Counted from the stretch's first letter, positions 1 through 15,400 are shown. The stretch: DNA of 64,000 nt from Acanthaster planci (GCF_001949145.1 NW_019091390.1:316987-380986), one strand, 5' to 3'. Program-made: numbers and translations. The notes: generated from the letters alone by a model not told the origin.

Positions 1-310
1 AACATAACAGTTTGAATTCCCAGACTAAAGACTTGCTATACCTTGTGATTCGGGGCAAGCTTTTGCTTAGCGACCACCATCTCTGGAATGGACTGGTTCC
101 TTTGTGCCCTTCTTTTCCACTGAGAACAGTGTATTGTTGCAAGGCGTTTCTTATGTATCTAAGGAAAAAGTTGCCCCGAATCACGAGGTATAGCAACAGT
201 GGCTCTAGTATGGAGAATTCCAATTGTCATGTTCACGTGAATTTAAAGAACTCATTGTACCAGATTTTATTCAAATTTAACTCGCAAATGGCATATTGTT
301 CTTATCTCTC
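1..310 (+). mobile_element. Palindromic MITE family A, copy 1 (cut by the left edge)
   Basis: The inner inverted arms are GCTATACCTTGTGATTCGGG near 37-56 and CCCGAATCACGAGGTATAGC at 175-194. An outer right arm ends CTCGCAAATGGC near 292. The ~90-bp centre, TCTCTGGAATGGACTGGTTC, matches copies at 27813-28075 and 61186-61560. There is no coding capacity. It lies 3' of the last visible GLDC exon. Confidence 0.8.
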
Positions 311-498
311 ATACTGTGCATACAATGCATGTACAGAGGCTTAGTTGATCAAGGTCAAAGCCAGATGGTAATATCAGAAAAACAACTTTCCTATGTCCTT
401 ACACTACATGACTTGAACTTGTTGCAGATCTTCGTCCATAGAAACGAACTTGACTTCAAGTCATCATCTCCAGCTAACTTTTTCCAACCCCCCCTCAC

Positions 499-3400
499 CT
501 GTTTTTTGAGGTCCTCAAAGTCGATGCTGCCATTGGCCAGAACCTTGATTGGTTTGACCGTCATGCCGGCCAGACTGGCGCTGGCCGGGTTGGTTCCGTG
601 CGCCGACATCGGAATCAGGCAGACCTGAAGGGGGAATACGAAACGATGATCCTTCTTTCCTTGAAACAAACTTGTACCCCATATACCCTGCTTGTGAAGG
701 AGCTGACATGAGCAAGACGCTGATTAGTGAGCATCTTAATAAATTCAAATTCAGCAGTACGCACTCAAAAACTTGAGGTTAATTTGTGAGCAGGTGCGGC
801 CAATATGAAGCAAGGGTAGATCTAGCACATTGCAGAGGCACTGCATAACCAGATTCATTTTCTTTTGATTTTTGCTCCAATGTTCAGTATGAGGAGCACG
901 TTCAGGAACACAAGGTCACAATCCACGCCGGGTAGGTCAGTTGGAGCAGCTACGATAGAATGGTCAAACTCGACTGCCAGCAAATTGGAAACTCCTGAGG
1001 GTATAAGAAAGGGTCATTAAAAACCCAACGCCCGAGACATTTTGACCAGGCACCTTCCTTGTCCTGGACCAGGACAGAAGCAGCAAAGCTCAATAGGTAT
1101 AAAGGCCTGGGGCACTTTGTTGCACGGGGCAATCAACAACAGCTGGACATACTGCCCATGTTGAGACAACGGAGGCAAGTGACACGGAACAATGCCACTG
1201 TTGGACCCTGTGGTGGCTGGCAATCACAGACTCCGAGGTTGTATGCCTTGGGACACTTGACTTGTTGCACTCTGCAGGCAACCAACTATGCCAAGTGATG
1301 CAAGTTTTAAGCGCCTGGACTGATTTCTAGCCAAATTACCCAGGGGGGGATGTGATAAATCCTCTACTTAACCAATAGTACATTTTTCTGTGTTCTTAAA
1401 AGATCCCACAACCCATAACTAAAAAGTGGCTGGGCTGTAACCTCCCCCAACAATCCTCCGATGTAGATTTTGTAGGATCCGGGAAGGGTTAACTGTTAAG
1501 AGTATGTGATGCTGGCATACCTTACGATGCCCCTCTCCTTTGCTAGCCAGATAAGCCATGATGACCATCAGGCCTGTGTATTCACCTTGGGCACCACTGT
1601 ACGGGGATAGAGGGGAAAAAAAAGGGAGAAAGAAACCTTGAAGATTGGATTCATGAAGACTGATGGAATGTATCACCGCTGAGGCGGGGTGAGTGTGCTG
1701 ATTTTCTTTCTCAGGATTAGCTCACAGAAAGTACTGAGTGTGTGGCAAAACCTCACAGTGAAAACTCTAGCCTACAGAGATTGACTGAATCACTGGTTAT
1801 CAGTAGCCATGTGTATTGCAGCACACAGCGGGGAGCCAGGGACCGTCAGGATTCACTATGATGCTCCAAAAATAAGTTAACCAAGGTACTGTAACTGGGT
1901 CCTTCAATGTTAGTACTGCAGTTGTAAATTAGATCATGAGTCATCCATCCCCTGGTGATGCAAATGTCCTGAGATTGATGTTTCTGAAGGGGCAAGTATG
2001 TCTGTCGGCAAGACACTTTTGTCCATGCAGGAGGAAGTGAGTAACTGTTGCCACGTCATTTCGGCCCAGAAACGATATTAAAAGAACATAGTTTTAGCAT
2101 CGATACCGACGAAGGGGGGGGGGGAAATGACCAAGTCACTGAAGCATTGGGGGTTTGGGCGAGACAGTTTTCTTTGTGGAACTGAAAACCAGTGACTGCA
2201 GTTGCATTTTCTTTTTTTTTCTGAGGACAAAGACAGTGTCTCGCACCTGTTCGGTTGGAAGCAGATATTATCGTAACCCGTAATCTCACAGAGATCGTGC
2301 TCCAGCTCCTCCAAGAGCACCTTGTACCCCTCGGCTTGACTCAGGGGTACAAAAGGATGAAGGTTGCAGAACTTTGGCCACGACACGGGCTAGAGAGAAT
2401 TAATACGGAAGGATATATAGCGAAGGTACATGTAAATGTCACTGTGACGATCAGGTAAATATCACCATGAGCAAGACCCTTCGGTGACAGTTATTACATT
2501 AGATGTTTCTTTTCCGTGTGATGCTGGATTTCATAAGTAATTGAATCCTCTGTGCATGTCCCTTTGAGTTTAAAGTAATGTCTTATGTTATCGTTGCACT
2601 GGCCAGCAAAGTGTGCCAAGTAATGAGTAGCAAAGCCGAAAATGTCAAGTCCATGACACCAAAGAGTAAAAAAAACAACTTTGCACTTAACTACAGAAAT
2701 AATCAGTTTACATACTCGGCAGAATTTCGCTAAGTAAGATATCCAGTAGTCTATCAAGAAAAGCATCTCCCTTGTCGACATGTTTGAGAGGACTTGTGCA
2801 TTGCGTCTTGTTTTTCTCGGTGAAGACAAAAGTTACAGAGAAATGAAGTTACCATCATCTGAGTTGTGCTGTTGAGCTTCATCGTGCAGGAACCCAGGGG
2901 AATCATGGAGTGTGCCAGAGACAGGTCCTTGTTCTCCAGGATCTTCATGAAGCGCACAAGGCTGGTCTCTGAGTGGTAGCTGGAGGCCAGGTACAAGACA
3001 CACAAACAAAACACCACAGTCATTCACTATCTTTATCTCAGGTACTGTTTTTATAAACAGCAGCACCAACATTAAGGCAGAAGAGTTGACATCTTGGATG
3101 TATTTAATATCCTGAAATTGTACTTGTCTGTTCTTCACTATTTTCAATGACTTTGAATCCACTATGAACAAAGTTTTTTTGTAAAAAAAACCCTTTGCAC
3201 CTTTGCAAAGATGTGAAAAACTGCTTTGCTCTTATGAAAAAGGGTAAAGTCTGATGGGAACTTCTTGGCTGTACTCTGTATGGCAAATCAATCCTACTGG
3301 CTAGGCTATTCCTGGACCGGAGGCCCGATGTCACGAATGATGAAAGTCTAGAGTACCCTCTGGGATTTCACTGACTGCCGAGAGTCATTTATAAGGATAC

Positions 3401-6400
3401 TTCCTTCCCCTCCTGGCTAAGTTTCCCAACATGTAGGCAGGCAACGTTGCACCTCCGTGTATGTGAGCCTGGGCTGGTATTCAAGGAGCCGTCAACCAGG
3501 CAAATCAACCACAGAGAGCGTCTTAATTCACGACTCATTCTCTGACTAGATATCTGAGACATGTCTAGAAAGGGTTCCTAGTCGGACAATGTGTTCTTTG
3601 GGGCCCGCAAGCTTGCACTGTGATGCTCATGTAGAAACCTTTGATACTGTCGAGCTAAACTCCCCTCCCCCCTACAATGATTTTAAAAAGAGATGTCTTA
3701 CGTGTACTAGGGTCTGTCTCAAGTCTGTTACAGGTCAAGTCACAAGTCCATCCCGTCCCAATGAAGTCAATCCACAACAGGGGATGACCAGAGTAAAGGA
3801 GTGCCTTCATTTTAGTTGAATAGATCAGTATCTATCTAATTGAGACTGGATGTCTTGCAATTAACTTGTGATGGATTTTTGAGTATTGAGTAGTTGAACA
3901 CAATGCTGATTTTAGGATACAAAACCCTGGGTACGAGTCTGAGCGGAATCTCCTTTCATCAAACAAAGAGCAACGACAACGTCATCTGTCAAGATTTCCA
4001 TACACGTTCACTGAAAAAGTTTTCATTCCTTGGAATGTTGGCAGCACAATTCCTGCCAGGAACTCAGCTTCCAAACCTGCACATGTACTCCCTCTTTACG
4101 GGGGACCGAGGGGAGGGGAGCACATTTGTCCCTCCCTCACATTATTGTACTCACGTGTTGAAAATGGGATGTTCGAGGTAGGGAGTTGTTCGAGAGTGCC
4201 TGGTCTCCGTTATCGAGCCAGGGGGCTGGTCCCCGGGAAAGGAATCCGCAATATCTGCCTGTAATTGATCGCAACAAATACATGCTGAGTATAACTTTAA
4301 CCATGAAGGCCACTCTTTACAAAGTGTTTACAAACCCTACAGTTAACCAACCACAGAAAAACAACGTGACTAAGAATTGTCCAAAAACTTAACGATCGTC
4401 GGCTCTGGTACATGAAATGTTTAACACATTCCTCGCATTTAAAGCAATCAGGTTAAAACTCTGTCCGAACAAAGTGAAAATGGTCGGGGCAGAGAACCAA
4501 GAAACATAGAGAGAGAGAGATACAGACGGAGTAACCAGTCAGACCTAGATGGGCAGACACCATTCGCTCCCCTCCTCCCCCAAAGAAACAAAATAACTGA
4601 CAGGTTTGTGCGTGGTTCATGTCGGGGAGAATCTATCAGTGGCTAGAACTTACAGCAGTTGCCTCACATCCAAAGATTTCCAATAAGTCGTTGAGGTCTT
4701 TCTCTTCCACTGTCTCGTCCATCGATACTCCAACCTAAACGAGGTTTAAGACACGGGTGTGGACGATCATGCACTTTCAGCACTAAATCTCCAAGGAACA
4801 CTATTTTGTTTGGACATATGGGGTGATAAAATAAACATGGTCCTCACCTTCCAACTTTTCAGTCATTTCTTTGTTTTTCTAAGTAAATAATTCCCAACGA
4901 TATGTTCCAGTCAAACAAGGCTTAAGCACGTAACAGAATGGCAACATTTTTGCAACTGAACTGAAATTATGAAAGATTTCCACTGAATCTTTTGAAGAAT
5001 TTTCACAATATTCATTTTGTTCTAAAGGACAAAATCCAGAAAAAAAACTCCTTTGTTAATATTTGGAGTCCTCTATTTTTCAGGGGATTGTGCCTGTCTA
5101 CTGGTTGATTTCCTTACCGCTCCGTCTTCATACAGCCTAAAATTGATCTTCTTATCGGCTGCCCTCTGAACCATGTCATTCTTGTCTCCTGCACATCGGA
5201 TCTTGAGCGTGTCAAAGAAGAACTCCCCTGTTTCGATGGTGTGGTCTGTTCTTTTTATCCCTGCAAGGCAGATGACGGCACAGGTTATCCTACAAACTAA
5301 ACTTACTACTTTTTAAAAACATTACTTTTTAACCGGACCAATTTAGGATCCTCCACAACTGACGTGGAGGAAAAAATGAAAATAGAGCTACCCACGTTTG
5401 TATTTTCCATCGTCTCTCTTTTGGTACAAATGAACTAGTTTGTAAGCTACAAGATTTTCTTCAAATATGTCCATGCCATCTTTTCTTGAGATATTTTTCC
5501 AAGCAAAACTTTCTGCACAATTTACATTACCTTCGGCCAGTATGTGAGTGGCGTTGTGGACACGGGTTGCTATGTGCCTTAATTCTTTTGGGCCATGATA
5601 AATGGCGTACATCGCCGACATGTTTGCAAGCAAAGCCTGCAAAACAGGGGGAAGAATTAAAGTTGCTTAGAAATGTAAGATAAATGCATAAAATAGTACT
5701 TTGGGTATTCTGCTATGTTCAGGTACAATTGAATTACACATTCGGAGTTGCCAATTTCTGATCATGGCAATTTTGTTTTTAAAAAAGTGAGCATGATTGC
5801 TAAACACAAATAGAACATTTCAGGAGTTATAAAACCACCCTTGTGAAATTGAAAAGTAAACTAGTAGATGTTTTTATTATTCTATAGAGACCATCTACAT
5901 TTTCAGAAAAAGAATGAGTTCCGATAGAAACAAGCATTCCATTTTTCTGTATATTTGGCACAGGCCTGATGTGGACAGAGTTTAAACTTAACTCGGGTGA
6001 GACTTCCGGGCTTGACCACATCAGTTTGACAATGAAAAATTAACCTGTTTCCTTGGATAACTTTACTTTTGCCACTTCATGACATGATGATACTTCTTGT
6101 AGAAGTTGTTAGGTATTTCAACAGACCGTCAAAGTTTGGACAAAGGTTTTCAGGCGCATTGAAGAAAAGTCACCTGTGCCGTGCATATGTTACTGGTTGC
6201 CTTGTCCCTGCGGATATGTTGCTCACGGGTCTGCAGCGCTAGCCTGTATGCTGGTTTGTTTTGCACGTCCCTGAAAATTAAATTAAAGGGAAAATGCCGG
6301 ATCTGAGGTGGTCAGCAACTCAACATGGGCAAGCTGGCGTGGGCAGCACTGGGACGTGAGGACGGGAACCAACAAACTTCTTCTCTGCTTCTCTCCTGGA

Positions 6401-9400
6401 AGCTAGGAGCAAGTCAGATCCACAATTATATGGTTTGAGTGCCAGTCAAATGCTTCTTTACAAGTGTGCTTATAAACTACCATCCCCCTCAGGCAACCCT
6501 AGACAAAACTTTCCTGTGAATCCCATCACCTCTCACATTTTGCTGTTGCCGCCTTTCCTGTGTGCATTTTTGTTAAATGCTGACGAGCACCTCTCTTTTC
6601 ATGAACAAACATTGGAAGGCTTGGAATTTATTGGCTTGGAATTATTACTGCTGTTTTGACACGATCTCCACATGTGTTCAGGCATCAGTGCTCTTTTGAG
6701 ACCGGCATTGTCATAACAGTGCTGCATTATCCATTAGTCATGTTGGCTTTGCGAGAAAAATGACACATTCATTTGCATACATTTGTTTCAAATGGCTTCA
6801 CGCCATAATTTGGAATCAGGAGTGTTTGCACTGCAAGTACCTTCTGTTTTCTGCTGGCATTATTCTGATAATTACATGTATTTCCACCATATACCTTCAA
6901 GTGACAAATACATAAGGAACAATGCCAGTGCCCAGGTAAACTTCAAAGTCCCTTGGTAGGGCTGAGTCAATTTGAATAGTTCACTTTTCAAATATTTGAC
7001 CTTCAATTTGATCAAATATGCACATGTTCAGTTGTACCAACCAGCATATTGTTGATGAACCGTATACAAAATCAGTTGCAATAATGCACACAATTGTTCA
7101 TTATAATCACTATAATAGCTTCTCACGTGTAGGAGTACATGTATCTCCAGCCATGATTTAGCAAGATTTAAAAAAGACGATGAGTACTTTTTGCCCTGCT
7201 GAAAATTTCTATTTCCTTTAACCTGTTCAATGAATGTCACTTTTCGTTTGAATCTGCTTGAAACAAGCCTCCATAGTGCAGTTTTTCTCAAAAACAAAAG
7301 AAAATTTTCCCTTCCTTTCCATGAATTTTGCGTTGAAATATTCAAATTCGGAAAATAATATTTGAATATTTGATAATCGATTGAATATTCGGTCAGTGGG
7401 ATATTCGGCACAGCCCTAGCCCTTGGGAATGATAACGAGCATTTGAGAAATTCAGTATGGCTGCACTGACGCGTGTCCGGCATGAGAGAACATATTGAAA
7501 TTTCTTTCTCTGTCTTTTTTAGAAATTGAAAGCTCCAACCTTGAATACTACCACTTTTTTTTTGGGGGGGGGATTATGGATTCTTTCACGGATGGAAAAC
7601 TTTGGAATCATTTCAAAAGATAGTCCCCAGTTTGCCCCCCTGAATCAAAACTTGGATGTGGGATTGTGGCTGCATGGACACGGTTGACGCACTTTATGAA
7701 TTTTTTCCAAATAATAGGCTATTTCTACTGGATCCGCATTCTCTTGAACAAAAAAAACGACCCTAAGGACCAAGACTGTGTACGTAAAACAAATGCAACA
7801 TTAACAGCCGTGCAGACAAATCAATCTATTAGATACATTCCAAAAATTCAAAATCTTCTCCCAACAGTCGACTGCACGAACTTTTCCCCCCAAAAAGCTG
7901 TTACTACTGAACCTTGATTTGCAGAAAAAAAAAAGGAAACTTGAGACCAAGACTTTCAACGACAGCATTGCGGACAAACAAATCATCTGAGATCCATTCC
8001 AATTCCCGCCATTCAAAATCTTCCGCCCAGAGCAACATTCCCCTACCCTGGGAAACTCAACGCCCGATGACAGCCACCGATCCACGAGTGATGTCCTTGA
8101 TAATGGTCGACGATAAGTTTCAATTATCAACAGCTGGACTTTCAACTCAGGACACCGAAATGCACACTTCAATATATTTTCAGAAAATGGTCACTCTCCT
8201 GGCTCAATTATACTCTTTTAAACCGTTTCTTGCACTTCGGTATCCCGACACTGGACAATTTTTAAGTGATACATAGATTTGTTTTCCTTGTATTAGTTTT
8301 TGCCCTTCTCGTCCTCCCAGCTTCCATTTTTGTAATTCAATAATGAAATTTCCGAAGTTTCTGGGTCCTCCAACAAAAAAAATTGTTCTAGATCTACCTG
8401 TGATGTTTTAAGCACTAACCTTGTGACTCCAACCAGCCTACCAGGAATCTGTCGCTTCAGCTTGTCCCGGACAGCAAAGAAAGCGGCGTGGGGTCCACCG
8501 TAGCCCAGGGGGACCCCAAAACGCTGGGAGTTGCCTACCGCAATGTCCACTCCGATCTCCCCGGGGGACTTGATGAGGGTGAGGGCTAGGAGATCGGTGG
8601 CACAGGCTGCCAATGCCTGTGGTCAGAAGGGGTGCGAGAAATTAACCAGGAGACGGGGAAACTATGGAAACATACACTTCTAATGATAGTCTGGAAAAAT
8701 ACATGTAGATGTCCAGGATTTACAAAAATAAGAGGAATCTAAATTTCAACAAGGTAAAAAAAATATATAACTGGAAATAACGGGCAAAAAATTAATGAAA
8801 ATACCTTGGCATAAGAAAATGTTTAGGGGCTGCGTTATTGTCTTAGTGAGAGCATACCTTAAACCTATAGCACTACACACAACTTAAACCAAAGAGAGGA
8901 ATTATATTTGCTAGAACTGAATCAAATGCCACCAATGAAAATGCAATGATTTTAAGATGTTTTGAGAGTGAGAGGCAATATGGCACAGTGATGCTTACTT
9001 TGTTAAAGCACGACAGTGTAAATTAAACAAAAAATATTCTCTATGATAAAAAAATGCCATAAAATACTGATTTATTATCAGTACACATGCAGTCATTTTA
9101 TGCACACGAAATGGTTTTCAATGTCTGCATTAATTTCCCAAACTGCTCAACTACTGTAATAATAAAAGGCCAAGAGGAAATGTAGGTTTAGGCAAGTGGA
9201 CAAATGATGGAGTTTTCAATTAAAAATTAATCTTTTAATGTAATTTTCATCTTCCCCATTTAAAAAACTCTTTCTGTATACATGGTTGTAGAGTACGTAA
9301 GGCAACTGACAAAAAAAGGAGGAAAGAGTTACCCCGTGGCTGTGAGCTGCCTCAACTAGGTCATGGTGGTCATCAATGTTACCATCCGTGTCGGGATACT

Positions 9401-12400
9401 GGAACAAAATCCCAGCGATATCGCCGCCGGTGAAATCTGCTTCACCCCTGTCAACAACCTGAACCTCGATACCCAGTGGTCTGCAGCATAAAAAGGAAAC
9501 ATTGGCCATCAGGACCCCCGCGTTAGTGCTCAATACAACTACAACTTCCAGAGTTTTTTTTGCCATATGAACCTTTCTGGATCCTTCAAAAGCTACCAAT
9601 TTGCAGGAACCTGATGGAACGTTCATTCTTCCTGGTTTTCAGGCAACAATGATTGTGTCCTTCGTACTGAAAATTCCTAAAAAGATTACAGGTGGATTTT
9701 TAAGGAGTGTTATGAATAGGAGGGTTGGTTAGTACCGCCACCGGGATGAGATGGACCAGCTTTTACTGACAACAATTTTAAAAGGAACAAAGTATATGGT
9801 ACATTTATATAACAGGTTTTGCCCTTACCCAACGAATATTAAAATCAATATAAAATTAATATACCTTGGTTAAGGGCAAAACCCGTTATATAAATTAACA
9901 TCTCCCCAACGCAAAAATACATCTTGAAAAAATATGGTACATGCACAATTCTCTCAGCTCTCTAGGTGAGATTTTGAATGATTATGTCGGTGTTAAATTT
10001 ACCCTGGCTTCCAGGGATGCAAGGAGGGTTGATAAAAAGCAGAGTGAGTTGTGGGCCTCATCAGACATGGACAGGTTTCCCCTGGGGTACTGATATGTGT
10101 GAGATGGTCAAACAAAGTTGGCCAAAATTCGAGTGCCAAAAAACAAAGGGGAGTGTTTTCAAAAGAGCCTAAAATAAATTCTATATATCTTGNNNNNNNN
10201 NNNNNNNNNNNNNNNNNNNNNNNNNNNNNNNNNNNNNNNNNNNNNNNNNNNNNNNNNNNNNNNNNNNNNNNNNNNNNNNNNNNNNNNNNNNNNNNNNNNN
10301 NNNNNNNNNNNNNNNNNNNNNGGGCAAACCCGTTATATATAATTAAATTCTATATAGTCTAATAATACATTTCCCCTAAATTTCCACTCTTCAATAAATC
10401 AATCTTGCATTCTCTGTCCCCCTTTACCACTCTGAACAATTTGAATCTGATCTATTTCAAAATATCTGTAAAAAGGAAGTCCTCTGATGCAGTGAAAACT
10501 ATAATATCCTGGAAGGCTCCATGGAAATTACAATTCTACCAGTTATGTCTATAGCACACTGCCTAACAATGGGCATATGGGTCATTCTATAGAAAGTGTG
10601 ACATTTCTGTGTCCCTGTTACACCTGACCTGTGTAATTTAACATGGAAATGTCACTGAAATTAATTTCAAACTGTTTCTATTTGACTGGCAGGTAATTTG
10701 CATTTATTCATCATTCTTGGATACTGGAAAATGAAAATGGGTTCTGAAGTTTCAAAATCAAATGTCAGATGTGAGTTTTCATGAACATAACTACATACAT
10801 CTTGCCCAACTCCCACATGCACTCTTCCACACAGAAAAACACAATGGTTTTTGCATGTTTTCTAAAAGCAAATCAGAAAACAATTACAATGTGAAAACTG
10901 GAGTGTAATATCTTTGAAGGTCTGGTGAACATTACTGCTCGACACACGTTGGATAATTCCCAGCAAATTGCATGTACCAAGTGTTGTCTGAAAGCAAACC
11001 AAAAATAGACGTAATACATGTATGTGTAAATACCTGGCTCTGGTTTTCACAATAGCTATAGTCTGGGGATGGCACTTTTGGTCGACGAAAAACTTCATCC
11101 TCTTTGTGTGCCTGTGGAAAGGATCGAAGACGAAGGTCAGCATAACGGAATGTATGATCCATGCTGGAAATGTCGATCTCAAACAGACCCAATGTCTCCA
11201 CACAAAAAAAATTACTTTTTTTTAATGTCAAACATTTGCATTGGAACTAGGCAATTGTGTGGAGTGAGTTTCAGAAAAGGGTATTTGACAAGAACTGCAG
11301 TGAAACAACTCTATTTTTTCCAGCTGCTAATCCCGCGAAAGCCATTTGTTTTGTTTTGAGTTTCTAGGACCATCTCACAGCTGGGGGAAGCCGGGAACAT
11401 CGACCTGTACTGGCATGTGGTGGGTACCAGTGTTGCAGTCAAATTGGGCAGTCTATGAACTAGACCAAGACTAAGACTGACAGTCCGAGACCAGACTATC
11501 CGAGACCAAGACCAAAGCTAAGACTGACAGTCTGAGACCGAGACCAGACTATCCGAGACCAAGACCAAAGCTAAGACTGACAGTCTGAGACCGAGACCAG
11601 ACTATCCGAGACCAAGACCAAAGCTAAGACTCATGGACAGTATGAGACCAAGACCAGACTATCCGAGACCAAGACCAAAGCTAAGACTCATTGACAGTAT
11701 GAGACCAAGACCAGACTATCCGAGACCAAGACAAAAGCTAAGACAGACAGTCTGAGACCCAGACCAAGACCAGACTATCCGAGAACAAGACCAAAGCTAA
11801 GACTGACAGTCTGAGACCCAAACTGCACTCAACTGATCTCATGGGTATTTCCCCACCAAAGAGGCATTGTTAATATGTAAGTTCAAGCCTTTTCTTGCTT
11901 GTGCAGGGAGCAAATAGAACAAGCAGGTCACCGAGCCTTTGTCAGCCTCCCTGCAAGCAACCTATACGTACCTGCCACACAAAGTCATAGCTTCAGCTGC
12001 GGCTGTTCCCTCATCCAGCAAGGAGGAGTTGGCAATGTCCAGCCCCGTCATGTCTGCAACCATGGTTTGATAGTTCAAGAGATTCTGGAGCCTTCCCTGG
12101 GAGATTTCCGGCTGGTATGGGGTATACTGCGTGGTCCTGCGTCATTGGCCAGAAAATGGCACGATACAGTTAGAGGAAGGTGCTTTGTACAACCATGGCG
12201 ACTGTATAATTACAAAAGGGGGTTGTCTAGTGGTTGTAAGGTTTGAGAACCCTTAACAGATCTGTGTCAGGGGTTCAAGGCCAGCTGCTGGCCACAGGTT
12301 GTGACCTTAGGCAAGTCATTTTGCCCCATTTGCCTTGCTCCGCTGAGGAGCGCCAAAATGTGCACTAGCATTTGCGGGGGAGAAGCCTGCAATGGACTAG

Positions 12401-15400
12401 AATCCTGTGGGGATGGAACAGACTGGCTATACTAAATGAAATTAAAGAATTCTACCGCATGGTTTGAAATGTGATAAAATAAAGGGGCATTTTCGTCAGG
12501 AACAAACTGAGTTATAAATCAAATGTTAGAAGGGAGGTTAAGGCTGAGTCTATTTGAATAGCTGAATATTTGAATATAATATCTGACCTTCCAATCCGCG
12601 GAATGTTCAAATATACTTGGTCGTCCCAAATTCCCACAAAAGATGAAGCAAATATACATGTGCATGTTTGTGTGGCAATCAACGTCATTGTGTTTTAGGA
12701 CAGGAGGGCCTTCCCTAGGTAAAGAAGAAGGCCTGGGATCCAACTGATGCTTGGTCCTGATTCATGATTTTATTCCCTTTGTCCCAGTGAGACTGAACAC
12801 CACACGTACATGTATGGCGAAACAGTGATTTCTTAGCTTCATTGTCTAAGTTTACTTGTAACACTTTGAAAGATACTTTTAAATGCGATTTGTAATGGCA
12901 TGATTGAATTTATCTCTTTTTATGTTTTAATTTTTCCCCTCAAAGTACTTGGTTTCGAAAATAAATATTTGAACATTCAAGACTTGATTGAGTATCCCAG
13001 TGAGCCCTGAGCAGCACCAAGAGAGGGCGCAATCTTCCTAGCAATGCAGGCTCCTTTGGTAGGAACTGCACTTCGCTGGTTCGCCAACGACTATGAAATA
13101 CACGCGTTACCGACAAAATGAATACTCCCCACCAACCAGGCTCTTTCCAAGTGAGGAAGGGGTGCTTCTGTTGAAGAAAGATATTCAGCATAGCCCTAGG
13201 GGAGGGGCAGATCAAAGCTGTTCCCCATGCTCTTACCAGCCAGGATTTTCCAAGATGTTTCTCTGTATCGTGGTTGGTACCCAGCAGTTGTAGTACCCCA
13301 TGCCGATGTAACTACGCCACAATTGGTTCTGATCGGCAATTTGCTGCAATCTACCGATGATTTCAGGTTCGGCTGTACAGTGGAATACAGTAAGGCCACA
13401 GGTAATCATTACCCATTCAAATTCAGAGTTAGACAGGGGCGGAAGGTATTTGTGTTGCTTTTTTAGCAATTGAAGTTGCTGACACTAAGCTAAAACAGGC
13501 GAGCCAAGTGAAAATTCTACGACACAGAGTGTTATTTATGATTTGGCTCCGACCCGAATTTTGACAGTCAAGAAGCAATTTACAAAACTGGGTAAACACA
13601 AACAGGAAGCTGTTGCATCATGGATGTACAAGCAGCATCCTGTGAAAGAAGATACAAATTACAACAAGTTTATTTACAAATTCAGTGGATGCAATTATTT
13701 GCTTTCCTTCTATACTTTATTTCCATCTCAACAGTCACGGGCTGCCAAGCATCACTGATTTCAAACCACAAACTGAAAAACAACTCTTTTCCCACCTGGC
13801 CTAATTTCGCAGCGGGGGAGCTGCCCCTGGGGCATGGTGCTGCTACATCAAAAAAGACAGACGAAGGTGTTGGAACATAAAAATCACACATCACAATGTT
13901 CTTTCTCGAATGGTTCATTTCAAAGATCAGTTGTCAGAATGTGGAGTTGGGGCCGTAGATTGTAACTATAGGGGGGGGGGGCACGGGCCTCCGACTCGAT
14001 GCCTCTGTCTCCCCTCCCTCACTCAGAAATTAGAGAGGGAAAGACATACGGTGAGAGTCTGCCTAGTCAGAGTTTCAACTTTGTCCAAACCGAATAAATT
14101 CTCCCTCTAGACAATGAGAGCCCCAAGTGTCCCCTCTCCTCCTGCAATACATGTATGTACCCCACTTAACAATGACTGGCTTGGAGGTTGATGCTCAGAG
14201 CCAGTCGGACACTTTTCCCTTTCGTTTGCAAAAATATGGTCCCAGTTGCATACAATGAATGCATTCAATTTCAAAACATTTGGTCCCTAACCTCTTGTAC
14301 AGTAACTTGGTCAGACACACTATGATTGAGTGGAAACTCTGACCGGATCCCACAAATGAATGTTCAAGCAATGGTTTTCCCGCAATTTTCTTTTTTCTTT
14401 TAGTTTGCATTAGATAGAGCAGACTGAATACATCTGTTTGGATGTATAGCTCAGTTTGGAATTAAATTGAAAATGAACATTATGTTGGAGAAACTTGTTA
14501 GAGGTTGGTGCCGATTTACACAGTGCAAGATTTGTTCTCTGAAGTGACTCTGACAATCGACTGGCAACTTCATTTGCTTCTTTGGGTCACATGGTAGTTC
14601 AGAGTACATGTAACTCACTCATTGCCTTGTCGAGATCCAAGGGCCTCTGGATGCGGATGCTGGATGGTACTGTTTGCTCGATGAGACCGTCCAAACTCTG
14701 TAAAAATATAAGTGATAGGATATCAGACTGTTAACAGCAAGAATATACAGTGTAGCTGGTTGTAAGCATCACTGACGGAACGAAAACACTCTGAAGTAAG
14801 CCAAACTTTCATTTTCAAATACATACGACTGAATGTGCACAGTACGAAAAAAAGATCCTGTTATGTTTGTGGATTGAAACAATGAAGTTTAATGAGTTGT
14901 TTGAGGGAAAAGGTCTTGGGTTGCAAGCCAATAAATAGGTCCAAAATTGTCTGCGTGGACCGAATCGTGATTTGGAGGCTGTCAAACTCTCTGCTCTTGG
15001 AGCATTTCATGGAGCGTGGACTGGGCGGTTTGTAAAGGAGGATGGAATCTAGGAGCAGGACTGTCAGCTTGTATTTCTGAAAGTATCGGACCAAAAAGGG
15101 CACTCCAAATTGCTCTATTTTGTAATGGAGTGTAGGCATCAATTTCCAAAATGGCGATGGGCCTCTTGACTGTTTTGAGGGGTGATTTTCTCTGGGGAAA
15201 CATCTTCAAAAGTCATTGGTTAGGCCACTGAAAATTGAAAGGAAAATGGAAGATGAGGAAGTGGGCTTTAATTTTCTATGTGTTTTCAACACCTGAGAAA
15301 CTTGTATATTTCCTGATCTCTTTGAAGTAGGGACATTCATCACTTGTCTATGGCAGCTTATTTATTAGTCTGTAGAACAGACAACGGACATCTTGGAAAC

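Noticed and set aside
10051-10362. Open frame spanning the N run
   Set aside because: It is open only because undetermined bases cannot encode stops.
12222-12300. tRNA gene
   Set aside because: A- and B-box-like words are present but no cloverleaf can be drawn, and the flanking core sequence indicates a SINE.
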